From positions 18,150 through 82,149 of the forward strand of contig NZ_JAJITD010000025.1 of NCBI RefSeq assembly GCF_020880815.1: 64,000 bases of DNA, in the 5' to 3' direction. The notes under the pieces were generated by a model. That model was not told the DNA's origin. It worked only from the letters and a program-made list of their open reading frames with translations, and did not search any database. A program made the position numbers and the translations under genes. Numbering within the stretch: position 1 is the stretch's first letter; every line of letters starts with the position of its first letter. This document shows positions 52,044 to 60,786 of this stretch, one piece after another. Origin of the DNA: Paraburkholderia sejongensis. Lineage in GTDB: Bacteria > Pseudomonadota > Gammaproteobacteria > Burkholderiales > Burkholderiaceae.

Positions 52044-52970
52044 ATGGAAGGCCATTCGGTAAGGTATTCGTTGCGCCAGTTGCGGTATTTCGTCATCACG
52101 GCGGAAACCCTGTCATTCACCGCCGCCGCTAAACGTCTGCATATTTCACAGCCATCCATTTCGACCGCGCTCGCCGATCTCGAAGAATCGTTCGGAGTCC
52201 AGTTGTTCATCCGCCATCACGCGAGCGGCCTGTCGCTCACGCAACCGGGGCGCGACCTGCTCGGACAGGCGCGCAACCTTCTAAAAAATGCGGAAGAGTT
52301 GCAGTTGAGCGCGAAAGAGATGGACGCGGGCATGTCCGGCTCGATCTCTCTGGGCTGCATGGTCTCGCTCGCGCCGCCGCTGATGCCCGGCATCATCAGC
52401 CAGTTCGTGACGGAGCACGCCGCGATTACGTTCAGGACTACAGAAGCCCATCAGGACACGCTGCTCAGCGGGCTGCACGACGGCTCGCTCGACATCGCGC
52501 TCACTTACAGCCTGGACATCACGGAGGGCATCGCGTTTACCCCACTGCTGTCGCTGCCGCCCTATGTGATCCTGCCCGCTACGCACCGGCTTGCGCGCGC
52601 ACGCAAGGTTTCGCTCGCCGATCTGCTGGAGGAGCCCTATGTGATGCTCGATCTCCCGCACAGCCGCGAGTATTTCTCGGCACTGTTCGACGCGGTCGGC
52701 ACCCGGCCGAGCGCGGCTTTCCGTTCGTCACAACCCGAGGTGGTCCGCGGGATGGTGGCCAACGGACTGGGCTACAGTATTCTCAACTTCCCGCTTAAAT
52801 CGACGCGGACCGTGGACGGCGCCGATTTCGTCATTAAGCATTTCAAGGACGACGTGAAGGCCACTTCGCTCGGCATCGCGCAGTCGAGCAGCATGAAGCC
52901 GCGGGAAATCGTCAAACGCTTCGCGGCATTCTGCGAAAGCTATATCCACACGCTGCACATCGCCCAGTAA
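52044..52970 (+). CDS. LysR-family regulator of the oxygenase/transport cluster
   Basis: A 308-residue LysR-type regulator: helix-turn-helix at about 8-68 (LRQLRYFVITAETLSFTAAAKRLHISQPSISTALADLEE region), then an effector domain (ISLGCMVSLAPPLMPGIISQF). GGGAGA precedes the ATG. It sits between the monooxygenase operon and the Rieske/ABC operon, and the same motif appears in both promoters. The effector is presumably the pathway substrate or an intermediate. Confidence 0.9.
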   Translation: MEGHSVRYSLRQLRYFVITAETLSFTAAAKRLHISQPSISTALADLEESFGVQLFIRHHASGLSLTQPGRDLLGQARNLLKNAEELQLSAKEMDAGMSGSISLGCMVSLAPPLMPGIISQFVTEHAAITFRTTEAHQDTLLSGLHDGSLDIALTYSLDITEGIAFTPLLSLPPYVILPATHRLARARKVSLADLLEEPYVMLDLPHSREYFSALFDAVGTRPSAAFRSSQPEVVRGMVANGLGYSILNFPLKSTRTVDGADFVIKHFKDDVKATSLGIAQSSSMKPREIVKRFAAFCESYIHTLHIAQ

Positions 52971-52986
52971 AAGCTCCAATAGACGC

Positions 52987-52995
52987 TGCATAGCA
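52987..52995. promoter_or_regulatory. Third, inverted copy of the TGCTATGCA motif
   Basis: TGCATAGCA is the reverse complement of the motif before the LysR gene. With flanks, 12 bp are identical (TGCTATGCAGCG) to the second copy at 51988. It lies 98 bases before the Rieske ATG and just after the LysR stop, so the Rieske/transport operon probably has its own LysR-controlled promoter. Confidence 0.6.
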
Positions 52996-53092
52996 TTTGC
53001 TTATTCAATGCATCCAAAAACAGTATTTTGACTTGAAATTTGGATTGGTAGATTGGAACGCAACGCAACGTACGCGCTGTCACGGAGGCCAC

Positions 53093-54244
53093 ATGGTCGG
53101 TTCGATCACCCCGTCACCCGCAGGACTCGATCTCGTTCACGCGCTGCGCGCGAACTGCGAGCGCCCGTTCGAGGACGCACGCTCGATGCCGCCGGAGGTC
53201 TATACGTCGGAGGCTTTTCTTGCGCTCGAACGGCGTGACGTATTCCGTCGGGAATGGCTGTGCCTGGGCCGTGCGAGCGCGCTCGCGAAGCACGGCGACT
53301 ATCTGACGGGGACCATCGACGATCAACCGGTCGTCGTACTCAGAGATGCAGGCGGCGAGCTGCGCGCATTCTCGAATGTCTGCCTGCACCGGATGTCGGT
53401 TCTGCTCGAAGGGCGCGGTAATGTCCGCCGGATCGTCTGCCCGTATCACGCGTGGAACTACACGCTCGACGGCTCGCTTGCGGGCGCGCCCCTAATGGAT
53501 CGGCAAGCCGGCTTCTGCAAGGACCAGTACAAGCTGCCCGCGGTGCGCTGCGAGACGTGGCAGGGCTGGGTCTATGTCACGCTCAACGACAAGGCGCCGC
53601 CGGTACACGCGCATCTGGCGGATCTGACGCAGTTGATCGAACCGTACGGGATGACCGATTACGTCGAAACGTTTTATGAAGAACACGTGTGGGATACGAA
53701 CTGGAAGATCCTCGCGGAAAACTTCATGGAGAGCTATCACCTGCCGATGTTGCACCGCGCCACGGTGGGTCCGCATTCGAAGCTCGAGGAGATGGAATGT
53801 CCGCCGGGTTTGCCCGCTTTCAACTATCACTGGATTACCAAGGAAGCGTCGTTGCCGATCGGTAACGCACATCCGGACAATACCCGGCTGAAAGATCATT
53901 GGAGACGCACCACCGCACTGCTCGCGATTTACCCGAATCATCTGATTACACTGACGCCCGGTTACTTCTGGTATCTGATCCTGCAGCCGCGCGGCGTCGA
54001 TCGCGTGCATATCCGGTTCGGCGGCGGGCTCGCGCCGGAGTTCATCGACGACCCTAAAGCCGGCGAATACATGGCCACGCTCAAAGCGCTGCTCGACGAC
54101 GTGAACGCCGAAGACCGGCGCGGAGTCGAGGCAGTGTTTCGCGGCGTCCATGCGCCGCTCGCGAAACCGGGTCATCTGAGCCACCTGGAGCGGCCGAACT
54201 ACGACTTTGCGCGCTACCTTGCGCAACGCGTGGCGTCGGATTGA
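53093..54244 (+). CDS. Rieske non-haem iron oxygenase, alpha subunit
   Basis: A 383-residue ring-hydroxylating-type oxygenase. The Rieske [2Fe-2S] ligands are Cys97, His99, Cys116 and His119 (CLHR...CPYHAW), and the mononuclear iron site includes His216 and His221 in ENFMESYHLPMLH. Related single-component-alpha enzymes demethylate or hydroxylate amines such as glycine betaine, carnitine or stachydrine. Its reductase is not adjacent. CGGAGG precedes the ATG at 53093; the upstream extension is rejected. It heads the operon with the importer. Confidence 0.9.
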   Translation: MVGSITPSPAGLDLVHALRANCERPFEDARSMPPEVYTSEAFLALERRDVFRREWLCLGRASALAKHGDYLTGTIDDQPVVVLRDAGGELRAFSNVCLHRMSVLLEGRGNVRRIVCPYHAWNYTLDGSLAGAPLMDRQAGFCKDQYKLPAVRCETWQGWVYVTLNDKAPPVHAHLADLTQLIEPYGMTDYVETFYEEHVWDTNWKILAENFMESYHLPMLHRATVGPHSKLEEMECPPGLPAFNYHWITKEASLPIGNAHPDNTRLKDHWRRTTALLAIYPNHLITLTPGYFWYLILQPRGVDRVHIRFGGGLAPEFIDDPKAGEYMATLKALLDDVNAEDRRGVEAVFRGVHAPLAKPGHLSHLERPNYDFARYLAQRVASD

Positions 54245-54288
54245 CGTCATCGCCGCGCCTGCACTGCCAACCCACTGACGAGTTGCCC

Positions 54289-55491
54289 ATGTCAAGCCAA
54301 CCGTTTATTTCCTTCGCCGGCGTCAGCAAGTCGTACGACGGCGTGCATAGCGTGGTCGAGGGGCTCGATCTCGATGTCGCGCGCGGCGAATTCGTGTCGT
54401 TGCTCGGGCCATCCGGATCGGGCAAAACCACTACGCTGATGATGCTCGCTGGTTTCGAATCGCCCACTCGCGGCGAAATCCGTCTGGCGGGCAAGCGTCT
54501 GGACGACAAGCCGCCGCACCGGCGCGACATCGGCATGGTGTTTCAGAACTACGCGCTGTTTCCGCACATGACGATCGCCGAGAACGTGGCGTTTCCACTG
54601 TCGGTGCGCAACGTGAGTCGCAGCGAGCAGAAGACGAGAGTGAAGCGCGCGCTGGAGATGGTGGAGTTGCCGCATCTGGCCGCACGGCGCCCCGCCCAGC
54701 TCTCCGGCGGCCAGCAACAACGCGTCGCGCTGGCTCGCGCGCTCGTGTTCGAGCCGAGCGTGGTGTTGATGGACGAGCCGCTCGGCGCGCTCGACAAACG
54801 GCTGCGCGAAAGCATGCAGTACGAAATCATGCGGCTGCATCGCGAACTGGCACTGACGATCGTGTATGTGACGCACGATCAGAACGAAGCGTTGACGATG
54901 TCGGACCGGGTTGCGGTGTTTTCGGACGGCCGGATCCAGCAGGCCGCCACACCGACCGAACTTTACGAGAACGCGGCGAACGCATTCGTGGCCAATTTCG
55001 TCGGCGAGAACAATGGACTGACCGGCCGGGTGAATCCGTACGACGGCGAATGGGCGTCGATGCAACTGGCCGACGGCAGCGTCGTGTTCGGCCGTGCGGG
55101 TGCCGGACTCGCGCCCGGCGATAGCGCGATGCTGGCACTGCGTCCCGAGCGCGCGCGTATCGCCGCGACCCCGGAGGCACTCGAGGAAGCCGCACGACAG
55201 AGCATGAACGTCGTACAGGCACTGGTGGAAGAACTCGTTTATTGCGGCGACCACCATCGCGTTCATCTGAAACTCGGCCACGGCGAGACGATCGTCGTCA
55301 AGGTGCCGAACACGCAGCACCGTGATCTACCCACGCTTGGCCGGCCGGCCGCGGTAACCTGGCACAGAGACGACTGCAAGGTTCTGCCCGCGGCCGCTGC
55401 CGCGCTGCCCGCCACCACGGCGTCCGGCGACACCCGCTCCGATATCTCGCCTTCCTCGTCCGCCTCGCCACTTATCGCAGGAGTCAATTAA
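54289..55491 (+). CDS. ABC transporter ATP-binding protein, PotA type
   Basis: A 400-residue spermidine/putrescine-class ATPase: Walker A GPSGSGKTTT, Q-loop GMVFQNYALFPHM, signature LSGGQQQRVALARAL, Walker B VVLMDEPLGALD, then a TOBE regulatory domain. The last 25 residues are low-complexity. It drives the importer formed with the next three genes. The 2-base gap to the binding-protein gene indicates one operon. Confidence 0.9.
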   Translation: MSSQPFISFAGVSKSYDGVHSVVEGLDLDVARGEFVSLLGPSGSGKTTTLMMLAGFESPTRGEIRLAGKRLDDKPPHRRDIGMVFQNYALFPHMTIAENVAFPLSVRNVSRSEQKTRVKRALEMVELPHLAARRPAQLSGGQQQRVALARALVFEPSVVLMDEPLGALDKRLRESMQYEIMRLHRELALTIVYVTHDQNEALTMSDRVAVFSDGRIQQAATPTELYENAANAFVANFVGENNGLTGRVNPYDGEWASMQLADGSVVFGRAGAGLAPGDSAMLALRPERARIAATPEALEEAARQSMNVVQALVEELVYCGDHHRVHLKLGHGETIVVKVPNTQHRDLPTLGRPAAVTWHRDDCKVLPAAAAALPATTASGDTRSDISPSSSASPLIAGVN

Positions 55492-55493
55492 AA

Positions 55494-56549
55494 ATGAAGA
55501 CCAATACTTCTCTGTTCCGCACCACCCTCGCGGCTTGCGCTTTCAGCATGCTGGCCGGCGGTACCGCGCACGCCGCGGATACGATTTCGGTGGTCACCTT
55601 CGGGGGCGCCTATGAGGCCGCGGCCAAAAAGGCGTGGTTCGAGCCTTTCACCGCGAAGACCGGCAATCAGTTCTCGACCGAGTCGTACGATGGTGGCCTT
55701 GCCAAGCTGCAGGCGATGCAGCAGGCGAAAAATCCCACCTGGGATCTGATCGACCTCGAGACCAACGACGCGATCACCGCATGCGACGAGGGCCTTATTG
55801 CCAAATTCGACAAGAAGCTCCTGGGCAACACCGCCGATTTTTTGCCGGGCTCGATCAGTGACTGCGCGGTCGCGGCAATGGTGTGGTCCACGGTCTATGC
55901 GTACGACACCAGCAAACTGAAGACTGCGCCGACCACCATCAACGACTTCTTCGACCTGAAGAAATACCCCGGCAAACGCGGAATGCGCAAATCGCCGAAG
56001 GTCGCGATGGAATGGGCGCTGATCGCCGATGGCGTCGCGCCGGCGGACGTCTATAAGGTTCTCGGCACACCGGCGGGCGTCGATCGCGCATTCAAGAAGC
56101 TCGACACGATCAAGCCGAGCATCGTCTGGTGGGAAGCCGGCGCGCAGGCGCCCCAGTTGCTGGCCGACGGCGCGGTCGTGATGACCCAGGCTTACAACGG
56201 GCGTATCGACGACGCGGTCCATAAAGACAAAAAGCCTTTCAAGGTCGTTTGGGATGCCCAGGTATATGACTACGAGTGGTGGGCGGTGGTCAACAACGCC
56301 AAGCATGCGGACGCCGCGCAAAAGTTCATCGTCTCCGCGTCGACGCCGCAAGCGTATGCGGACCTGTCGAAGTACATCGCGTACGCGCCGCCGCGCAAGG
56401 ATGCGATCCCGCTGATCGACAAGGCACGCCTGAACGATCTGCCCACGGCGCCCGAGAACTTCAAGCGCCCGGTGCAGATCAACGCGACGTTCTGGGCCGA
56501 CAACGCCGACGCAATCAACAAGCGATTCCAGAACTGGCTGACGCAGTAA
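55494..56549 (+). CDS. ABC transporter binding protein, PotD-like
   Basis: A 351-residue periplasmic binding protein with a signal peptide (LAACAFSMLAGGTAHA) and a PotD/type II fold (ISVVTFGGAYEAAAKKAWFEPF; WDLIDLETNDAITACDEGLI; VWWEAGAQAPQLLADG). Family members bind polyamines or other small organic amines and acids. Two Cys in the mature domain may form a disulfide. The Rieske linkage suggests a nitrogen-containing substrate. Confidence 0.9.
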   Translation: MKTNTSLFRTTLAACAFSMLAGGTAHAADTISVVTFGGAYEAAAKKAWFEPFTAKTGNQFSTESYDGGLAKLQAMQQAKNPTWDLIDLETNDAITACDEGLIAKFDKKLLGNTADFLPGSISDCAVAAMVWSTVYAYDTSKLKTAPTTINDFFDLKKYPGKRGMRKSPKVAMEWALIADGVAPADVYKVLGTPAGVDRAFKKLDTIKPSIVWWEAGAQAPQLLADGAVVMTQAYNGRIDDAVHKDKKPFKVVWDAQVYDYEWWAVVNNAKHADAAQKFIVSASTPQAYADLSKYIAYAPPRKDAIPLIDKARLNDLPTAPENFKRPVQINATFWADNADAINKRFQNWLTQ

Positions 56550-56591
56550 GGCCACGCCGCCATAACGAACGTCATCGGAGCGATCCATACG

Positions 56592-57848
56592 ATGAACACG
56601 CCGCTGCCATCCACCGCTGGCTTTGGCCGCAGCCCACGCAGCGCGGACCGCGATGCGTTTCGCGCCGCGCGCCGCAAAGCCGCGGCACGCGCGCTGCTGC
56701 TGGCTTTGCCGTTGCTCGTATTTCTTCTGGTGACGTTCGTCGCGCCGATCGCCAGTCTGCTCGGCCGCAGCGTGCAGAATCACGAGGTACGCGCGGGCAT
56801 GCCGCAGCTCAGCGCGGCGCTGGCCACGTGGAACGGCGCCGGCGTGCCCGACGAAGCCGTATTTGCCGCGCTCGCGCACGACCTGAAGGAAGCGGGCGAG
56901 AACAGTCAGCTCGGCAATATCGCGCGGCGCATGAATTTCTATCAGCCGGAATTCCGCAGCCTCTTTTTCAAAACGGCCCGCGTCGCGCGCTCGCAAACCC
57001 CGGCGCAATGGAAACCCGCTCTGATCGACCTCGATGCGCGCTGGAACGAGTCGGAAACCTGGCGGCTGCTCAAACGCGCGTCCGTCTCGCCGACCCCGGA
57101 CTATTTGCTGAACGCCGTCGACGCACGGGTCGGGCCCGACGGTTCCGTAGTTGCCGTGTCAGCCGATAGCGCGGTGTACCGTGCCGCATTCCAGCGCACC
57201 GTGCTGATCAGCGCGACGGTCACGGTGCTCTGTCTGCTGTTCGGCTACCCGGTCGCGTATCTGCTCGCGACACTGCCGGAACGGCAAAGCAACCGCCTCC
57301 TTCTGTTCGTGATCGTGCCGTTCTGGACTTCGCTGCTGGTGCGCACCACCGCGTGGTACGTGTTGCTGCAGCCCAGCGGCGTGATCAATAGCGCGCTGCT
57401 CAGTCTCGGTCTGATCACTCATCCGCTGCCGCTCATTTTCAATCGCACCGGCGTGTTGATCGGCATGACTCACGTGCTGCTGCCATACATGATCCTCGCA
57501 ATCTATTCGGTCATGAAGAATGTCCCGCCGGTCTACATGCGGGCGGCGAAATCGCTCGGCGCGCATCCGGCGGTCGCATTCGTGCGCGTCTATATTCCGC
57601 AGACGCTGCCCGGTGTCGGCGCCGGATGCTTTCTCGTCTTCGTGCTCGCGCTCGGCTACTACATCACCCCCGCGCTGCTCGGCGGCGCCGGCGACGAAAT
57701 GATCAGCCAACTGATTGCCTCGCAGACCAACGAGCGGCTCAACTGGGGCCTCGCCGGTGCGCTGTCGTGTTATCTGGTTCTGTTCACCGCGATCTTCTAT
57801 TTCATTTTCAACCGGCTGGTCGGGATCGACCGGCTGCGCTTCGGCTAG
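56592..57848 (+). CDS. ABC transporter permease, PotB-like with periplasmic insert
   Basis: A 418-residue permease. After the first helix (about 35-58) there is a predicted periplasmic insert of about 135 residues (60-195) before the remaining helices, which carry the permease loop AAKSLGAHPAVAFVRVYIPQTLPGV. Most PotB proteins are about 280-300 residues, so the insert is unusual but is known in a subgroup of these permeases. It pairs with PotC downstream. Confidence 0.88.
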   Translation: MNTPLPSTAGFGRSPRSADRDAFRAARRKAAARALLLALPLLVFLLVTFVAPIASLLGRSVQNHEVRAGMPQLSAALATWNGAGVPDEAVFAALAHDLKEAGENSQLGNIARRMNFYQPEFRSLFFKTARVARSQTPAQWKPALIDLDARWNESETWRLLKRASVSPTPDYLLNAVDARVGPDGSVVAVSADSAVYRAAFQRTVLISATVTVLCLLFGYPVAYLLATLPERQSNRLLLFVIVPFWTSLLVRTTAWYVLLQPSGVINSALLSLGLITHPLPLIFNRTGVLIGMTHVLLPYMILAIYSVMKNVPPVYMRAAKSLGAHPAVAFVRVYIPQTLPGVGAGCFLVFVLALGYYITPALLGGAGDEMISQLIASQTNERLNWGLAGALSCYLVLFTAIFYFIFNRLVGIDRLRFG

Positions 57849-57872
57849 CGAGTCATCACAAGGCAGACCGAC

Positions 57873-58700
57873 ATGAAAGACGGACGCACGCGAATACTTT
57901 CGGAACGCATCGCCGGCGCGGGTTTGAACGTGCATTGCGCGCTCGTGTTCTTTTTCCTCGTCGCGCCGATCCTTGCGATCGTGCCGCTGTCGTTCAACTC
58001 CGGTTCGTTCTTCTCGTATCCGATGCAAGGCTTTTCGCTGCGCTGGTACGAGCAGGCACTGAGTTCCCCGGACTGGCAACGCGCGTTCGTGAACAGCATC
58101 GGCATCGGTGCCGCGTCGACGCTGATCGCGACGGTCCTCGGCACGCTTGCCGCGCTAGGTCTGAGCCGCGGACAGTTCCCGTTGCGCTCGATCATCATGC
58201 CGATCATCGTGTCGCCGATGATCGTTCCGATCGTCGTCGTCGCGGCGGGCTTTTATCTGGTGTTTTCGCCGCTCGGACTGGTCAACTCCTATCTGGGCGT
58301 CGTGCTCGCGCACGCGGCGCTCGGCACGCCGTTCGTCGTGATCACGGTCACCGCGTCGTTATTGTCGTTCGATCAGAGCCTGCTGCGCGCCGCGGCGGGC
58401 CTGGGTGCGCCGCCGTGGGTCGCGTTCAGGCGCGTGACGCTGCCGCTGATCACACCCGCTGTCGCGACCGGCAGCGTGTTTGCGTTTGCGACGTCGTTCG
58501 ACGAGGTGATCGTGATCCTGTTCATCGGCGGCCCGGATCAGCGCACCGTGCCCCGCCAGATGTGGAGCGGCATCCGCGAACAGATCGATCCGTCGATCCT
58601 TGCCGTCGCCACGTTGCTGATGCTGTTCGCGATCGCGTTGTTCGCGAGCATCAACTGGCTGCGCAAACGCGCGGCCGTGGCGAGCAGCACGTACGCCTGA
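57873..58700 (+). CDS. ABC transporter permease, PotC-like
   Basis: A 275-residue permease with six hydrophobic helices and the loop AAAGLGAPPWVAFRRVTLPLITPAV. It completes the importer. It is the last gene of the plus-strand operon and is convergent with the RraA-family gene. Confidence 0.9.
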   Translation: MKDGRTRILSERIAGAGLNVHCALVFFFLVAPILAIVPLSFNSGSFFSYPMQGFSLRWYEQALSSPDWQRAFVNSIGIGAASTLIATVLGTLAALGLSRGQFPLRSIIMPIIVSPMIVPIVVVAAGFYLVFSPLGLVNSYLGVVLAHAALGTPFVVITVTASLLSFDQSLLRAAAGLGAPPWVAFRRVTLPLITPAVATGSVFAFATSFDEVIVILFIGGPDQRTVPRQMWSGIREQIDPSILAVATLLMLFAIALFASINWLRKRAAVASSTYA

Positions 58701-58754
58701 CGGGCCGACCTTTTAGACGACGGCGCGCACCGGTACGAACGCGTTTCCCACCGC

Positions 58755-59474
58755 TCAGCGCCCGTTGCGGCTGCGCCATGCGGCGAACCGGTCCAGCGTC
58801 TCCGGCCGGGTCGCCGGATAAAGCCCGACGATCGATTCGCCGGCCCGCACCTGCTCCATCACGAAGTCCTCGAACGCGGTCATCTCGACCGCTTCCGCCG
58901 CGATTTCCGCGACGAGATGCGCGGGAATCACGATCACCCCATCGTTGTCGCCGACGATCACGTCGCCGGGAAACACCGGCGCCTGCCCGCAGCCGATCGG
59001 CACGTCGATATCGAGCGCTTCGTGCAGCGTCAGATTGGTCGGCGCGGACGGCCGGTTATGAAAGGCGGGGATGTCGGTACTGGCGATCTCGTCGGCATCG
59101 CGAAAGCCGCCGTCGGTGACGACGCCGGCCACGCCGCGCTTCATCAACCGGGTCACGAGAATCGCGCCCGCCGATGCGGCACGCGGATCGTTGCGGCTGT
59201 CCATCACCAGCACCGCGCCGGGCGGACAGGTCTCCACGGCCTTGCGCTGCGGATGCTCCGGATTGCGAAACACTTCGAGACCGTTGCGGTCTTCGCGGGC
59301 GGGAATATAGCGAAGCGTGAATGCTTCGCCGACCATGCTTTTGCTCAGGCGTTTTAGCGGCGTGACGCCCTGAATCGCCTGAAGACGAAAACCGCGCTTG
59401 AAAAGCGCGGTGGCAAGCGTTGCGGTACTGATCTTTTCCAGTTGCGCGCGCAACCCGGCGGTCAGGACAGTCAT
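58755..59474 (-). CDS. RraA/HMG-aldolase-family protein
   Basis: A 239-residue RraA-like protein (GVAGVVTDGGFRDADEIA; GQAPVFPGDVIVGDNDGVIVIP). The family includes 4-hydroxy-4-methyl-2-oxoglutarate aldolases as well as RNase E regulators; GGFRD matches the metal and substrate site of the aldolase branch. It is the last gene downstream of benD, so a catabolic aldolase or decarboxylase role is likely. Confidence 0.82.
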   Translation of the reverse strand: MTVLTAGLRAQLEKISTATLATALFKRGFRLQAIQGVTPLKRLSKSMVGEAFTLRYIPAREDRNGLEVFRNPEHPQRKAVETCPPGAVLVMDSRNDPRAASAGAILVTRLMKRGVAGVVTDGGFRDADEIASTDIPAFHNRPSAPTNLTLHEALDIDVPIGCGQAPVFPGDVIVGDNDGVIVIPAHLVAEIAAEAVEMTAFEDFVMEQVRAGESIVGLYPATRPETLDRFAAWRSRNGR

Positions 59475-59553
59475 GCGTCACCTCGGCAAAAGAAATAGCT
59501 GGAGGATTCGGTCAGTGACTGCCCTTGTGCGAAGCTGGCGCGCTCGGGAAGGA

Positions 59554-59952
59554 CTATTTCGACAGCACGGCCACTGCCTTGATTTCGATAATGTACCCCG
59601 GCGAGCCGCACAGCATGTGCGCGCCGATCGCGGTCCATGCCGGCAGCGGATCGGAATCGAAGTAGCGGTCGCGGACCTGCATGAACAGCGGCAGATCGCG
59701 CAGGTCGGTATGGAAGGTGGTCAGATCGACGACGTCGCGCATCGACGCGCCGGCGGTTTCGAGAACCTGCTTCAGGTTTTCGAATGCCTGCACGATCTGC
59801 GCTTCGCGCGGTTCGATCAGTTGCATTGCGCTATTGCGGCCGATCTGCCCGGACACATAGATCGTATTGCCAACTTTCACCGCGGGGGAATAGCGGATCT
59901 TTTCATATACCGCTTCCATTCCCGGCGGGATCACTGCTTCCCGGTCACTCAT
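59554..59952 (-). CDS. Rid-family protein (second copy) without the catalytic Arg
   Basis: A 132-residue Rid protein (VKVGNTIYVSGQIGRNSAMQLIEP; AFENLKQVLETAGASMRDVVDLTTFHTDL; YIIEIKAVAVLSK). At the position of the RidA substrate-binding Arg it has Trp (LPAWTAIG), as in Rid subfamilies with non-deaminase roles. AAAGGAGA precedes the ATG. It lies between benD and the RraA-like gene and may process an intermediate of the aromatic pathway. Confidence 0.85.
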   Translation of the reverse strand: MSDREAVIPPGMEAVYEKIRYSPAVKVGNTIYVSGQIGRNSAMQLIEPREAQIVQAFENLKQVLETAGASMRDVVDLTTFHTDLRDLPLFMQVRDRYFDSDPLPAWTAIGAHMLCGSPGYIIEIKAVAVLSK

Positions 59953-60006
59953 GAAGTCTCCTTTGATATTCGTGTTGGTAGCCCCAGTTGGGGAAACGCT
60001 CGCGCC

Positions 60007-60786
60007 TCAGCCCGTATCGCCGCCGGCGACCGGCAACACCGAGCCGGTGATATAGCCCGCTTCGTCGGACGCGAGGAACAGGATCGGCGCGACCTGCTCG
60101 TCGATCGTGCCGTAGCGCTTCATGAACGTGGACTGCGTCACCTGCTCGACCGCTTCGCTCATCCAGCGCTGTTCCTGCTCGCTGTCGCCGGCCGCATTGC
60201 GCGGAATCCGGCGCGGCGGCGCACTGGTGCCGCCCGGCGCGGTCGCGACCACGCGGATGTTGTGCTCCGCGTACTCCATCGCGAGCGACTGGGTGATCGC
60301 GTTGACGCCGCCCTTGGCCGCCGAATAGGGGACGCGCCGGATGCCGCGCGTCGCATTCGACGACACGTTGACGATCGTGCCGCCGCCGCGCCTGAGCAGA
60401 TGCGGCAGCACCGCGTGGCACGCATACAGCGTCGGCATCAGCGAGCGGCGAATCTCCGCGTCGATCTGCGCCGGTTCGAATTCGGCGAACGGCCGCATGC
60501 GGATCGCGCCGCCGACGCCGTTGATCAGAATGTCGATCCCGCCGAACCGCTCGGCCGCAAACGCGAGCGCCGCCTGCGCGCCCTCATACGTTTCCAGATC
60601 GGCGACGAAGCCGGCGGTTTCCGCACCGCCCGCCTCGGCCGCCACCTCGGCGACGAAATCCGCGCGATCGACGAACAGCACGCGGGCGCCCTCGGCCGCC
60701 GCGCGCAGCGCGACGCCGCGGCCGATACCCTGGGCCGCGCCCGTCACGACCATCACCTTGCCTGCGAATCGCTGGTTGTTCGTCAT
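60007..60786 (-). CDS. benD: Benzoate cis-diol dehydrogenase
   Basis: A 259-residue SDR: TGAAQGIGRGVALRAAAEG, SSNATRGIRRVPYSAAKGG and the C-terminal YITGSVLPVAGGDTG. BenD oxidises 1,2-dihydroxycyclohexadiene-1-carboxylate, made by BenABC, to catechol with release of CO2. Its ATG overlaps the benC stop as ATGA. Confidence 0.93.
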   Translation of the reverse strand: MTNNQRFAGKVMVVTGAAQGIGRGVALRAAAEGARVLFVDRADFVAEVAAEAGGAETAGFVADLETYEGAQAALAFAAERFGGIDILINGVGGAIRMRPFAEFEPAQIDAEIRRSLMPTLYACHAVLPHLLRRGGGTIVNVSSNATRGIRRVPYSAAKGGVNAITQSLAMEYAEHNIRVVATAPGGTSAPPRRIPRNAAGDSEQEQRWMSEAVEQVTQSTFMKRYGTIDEQVAPILFLASDEAGYITGSVLPVAGGDTG

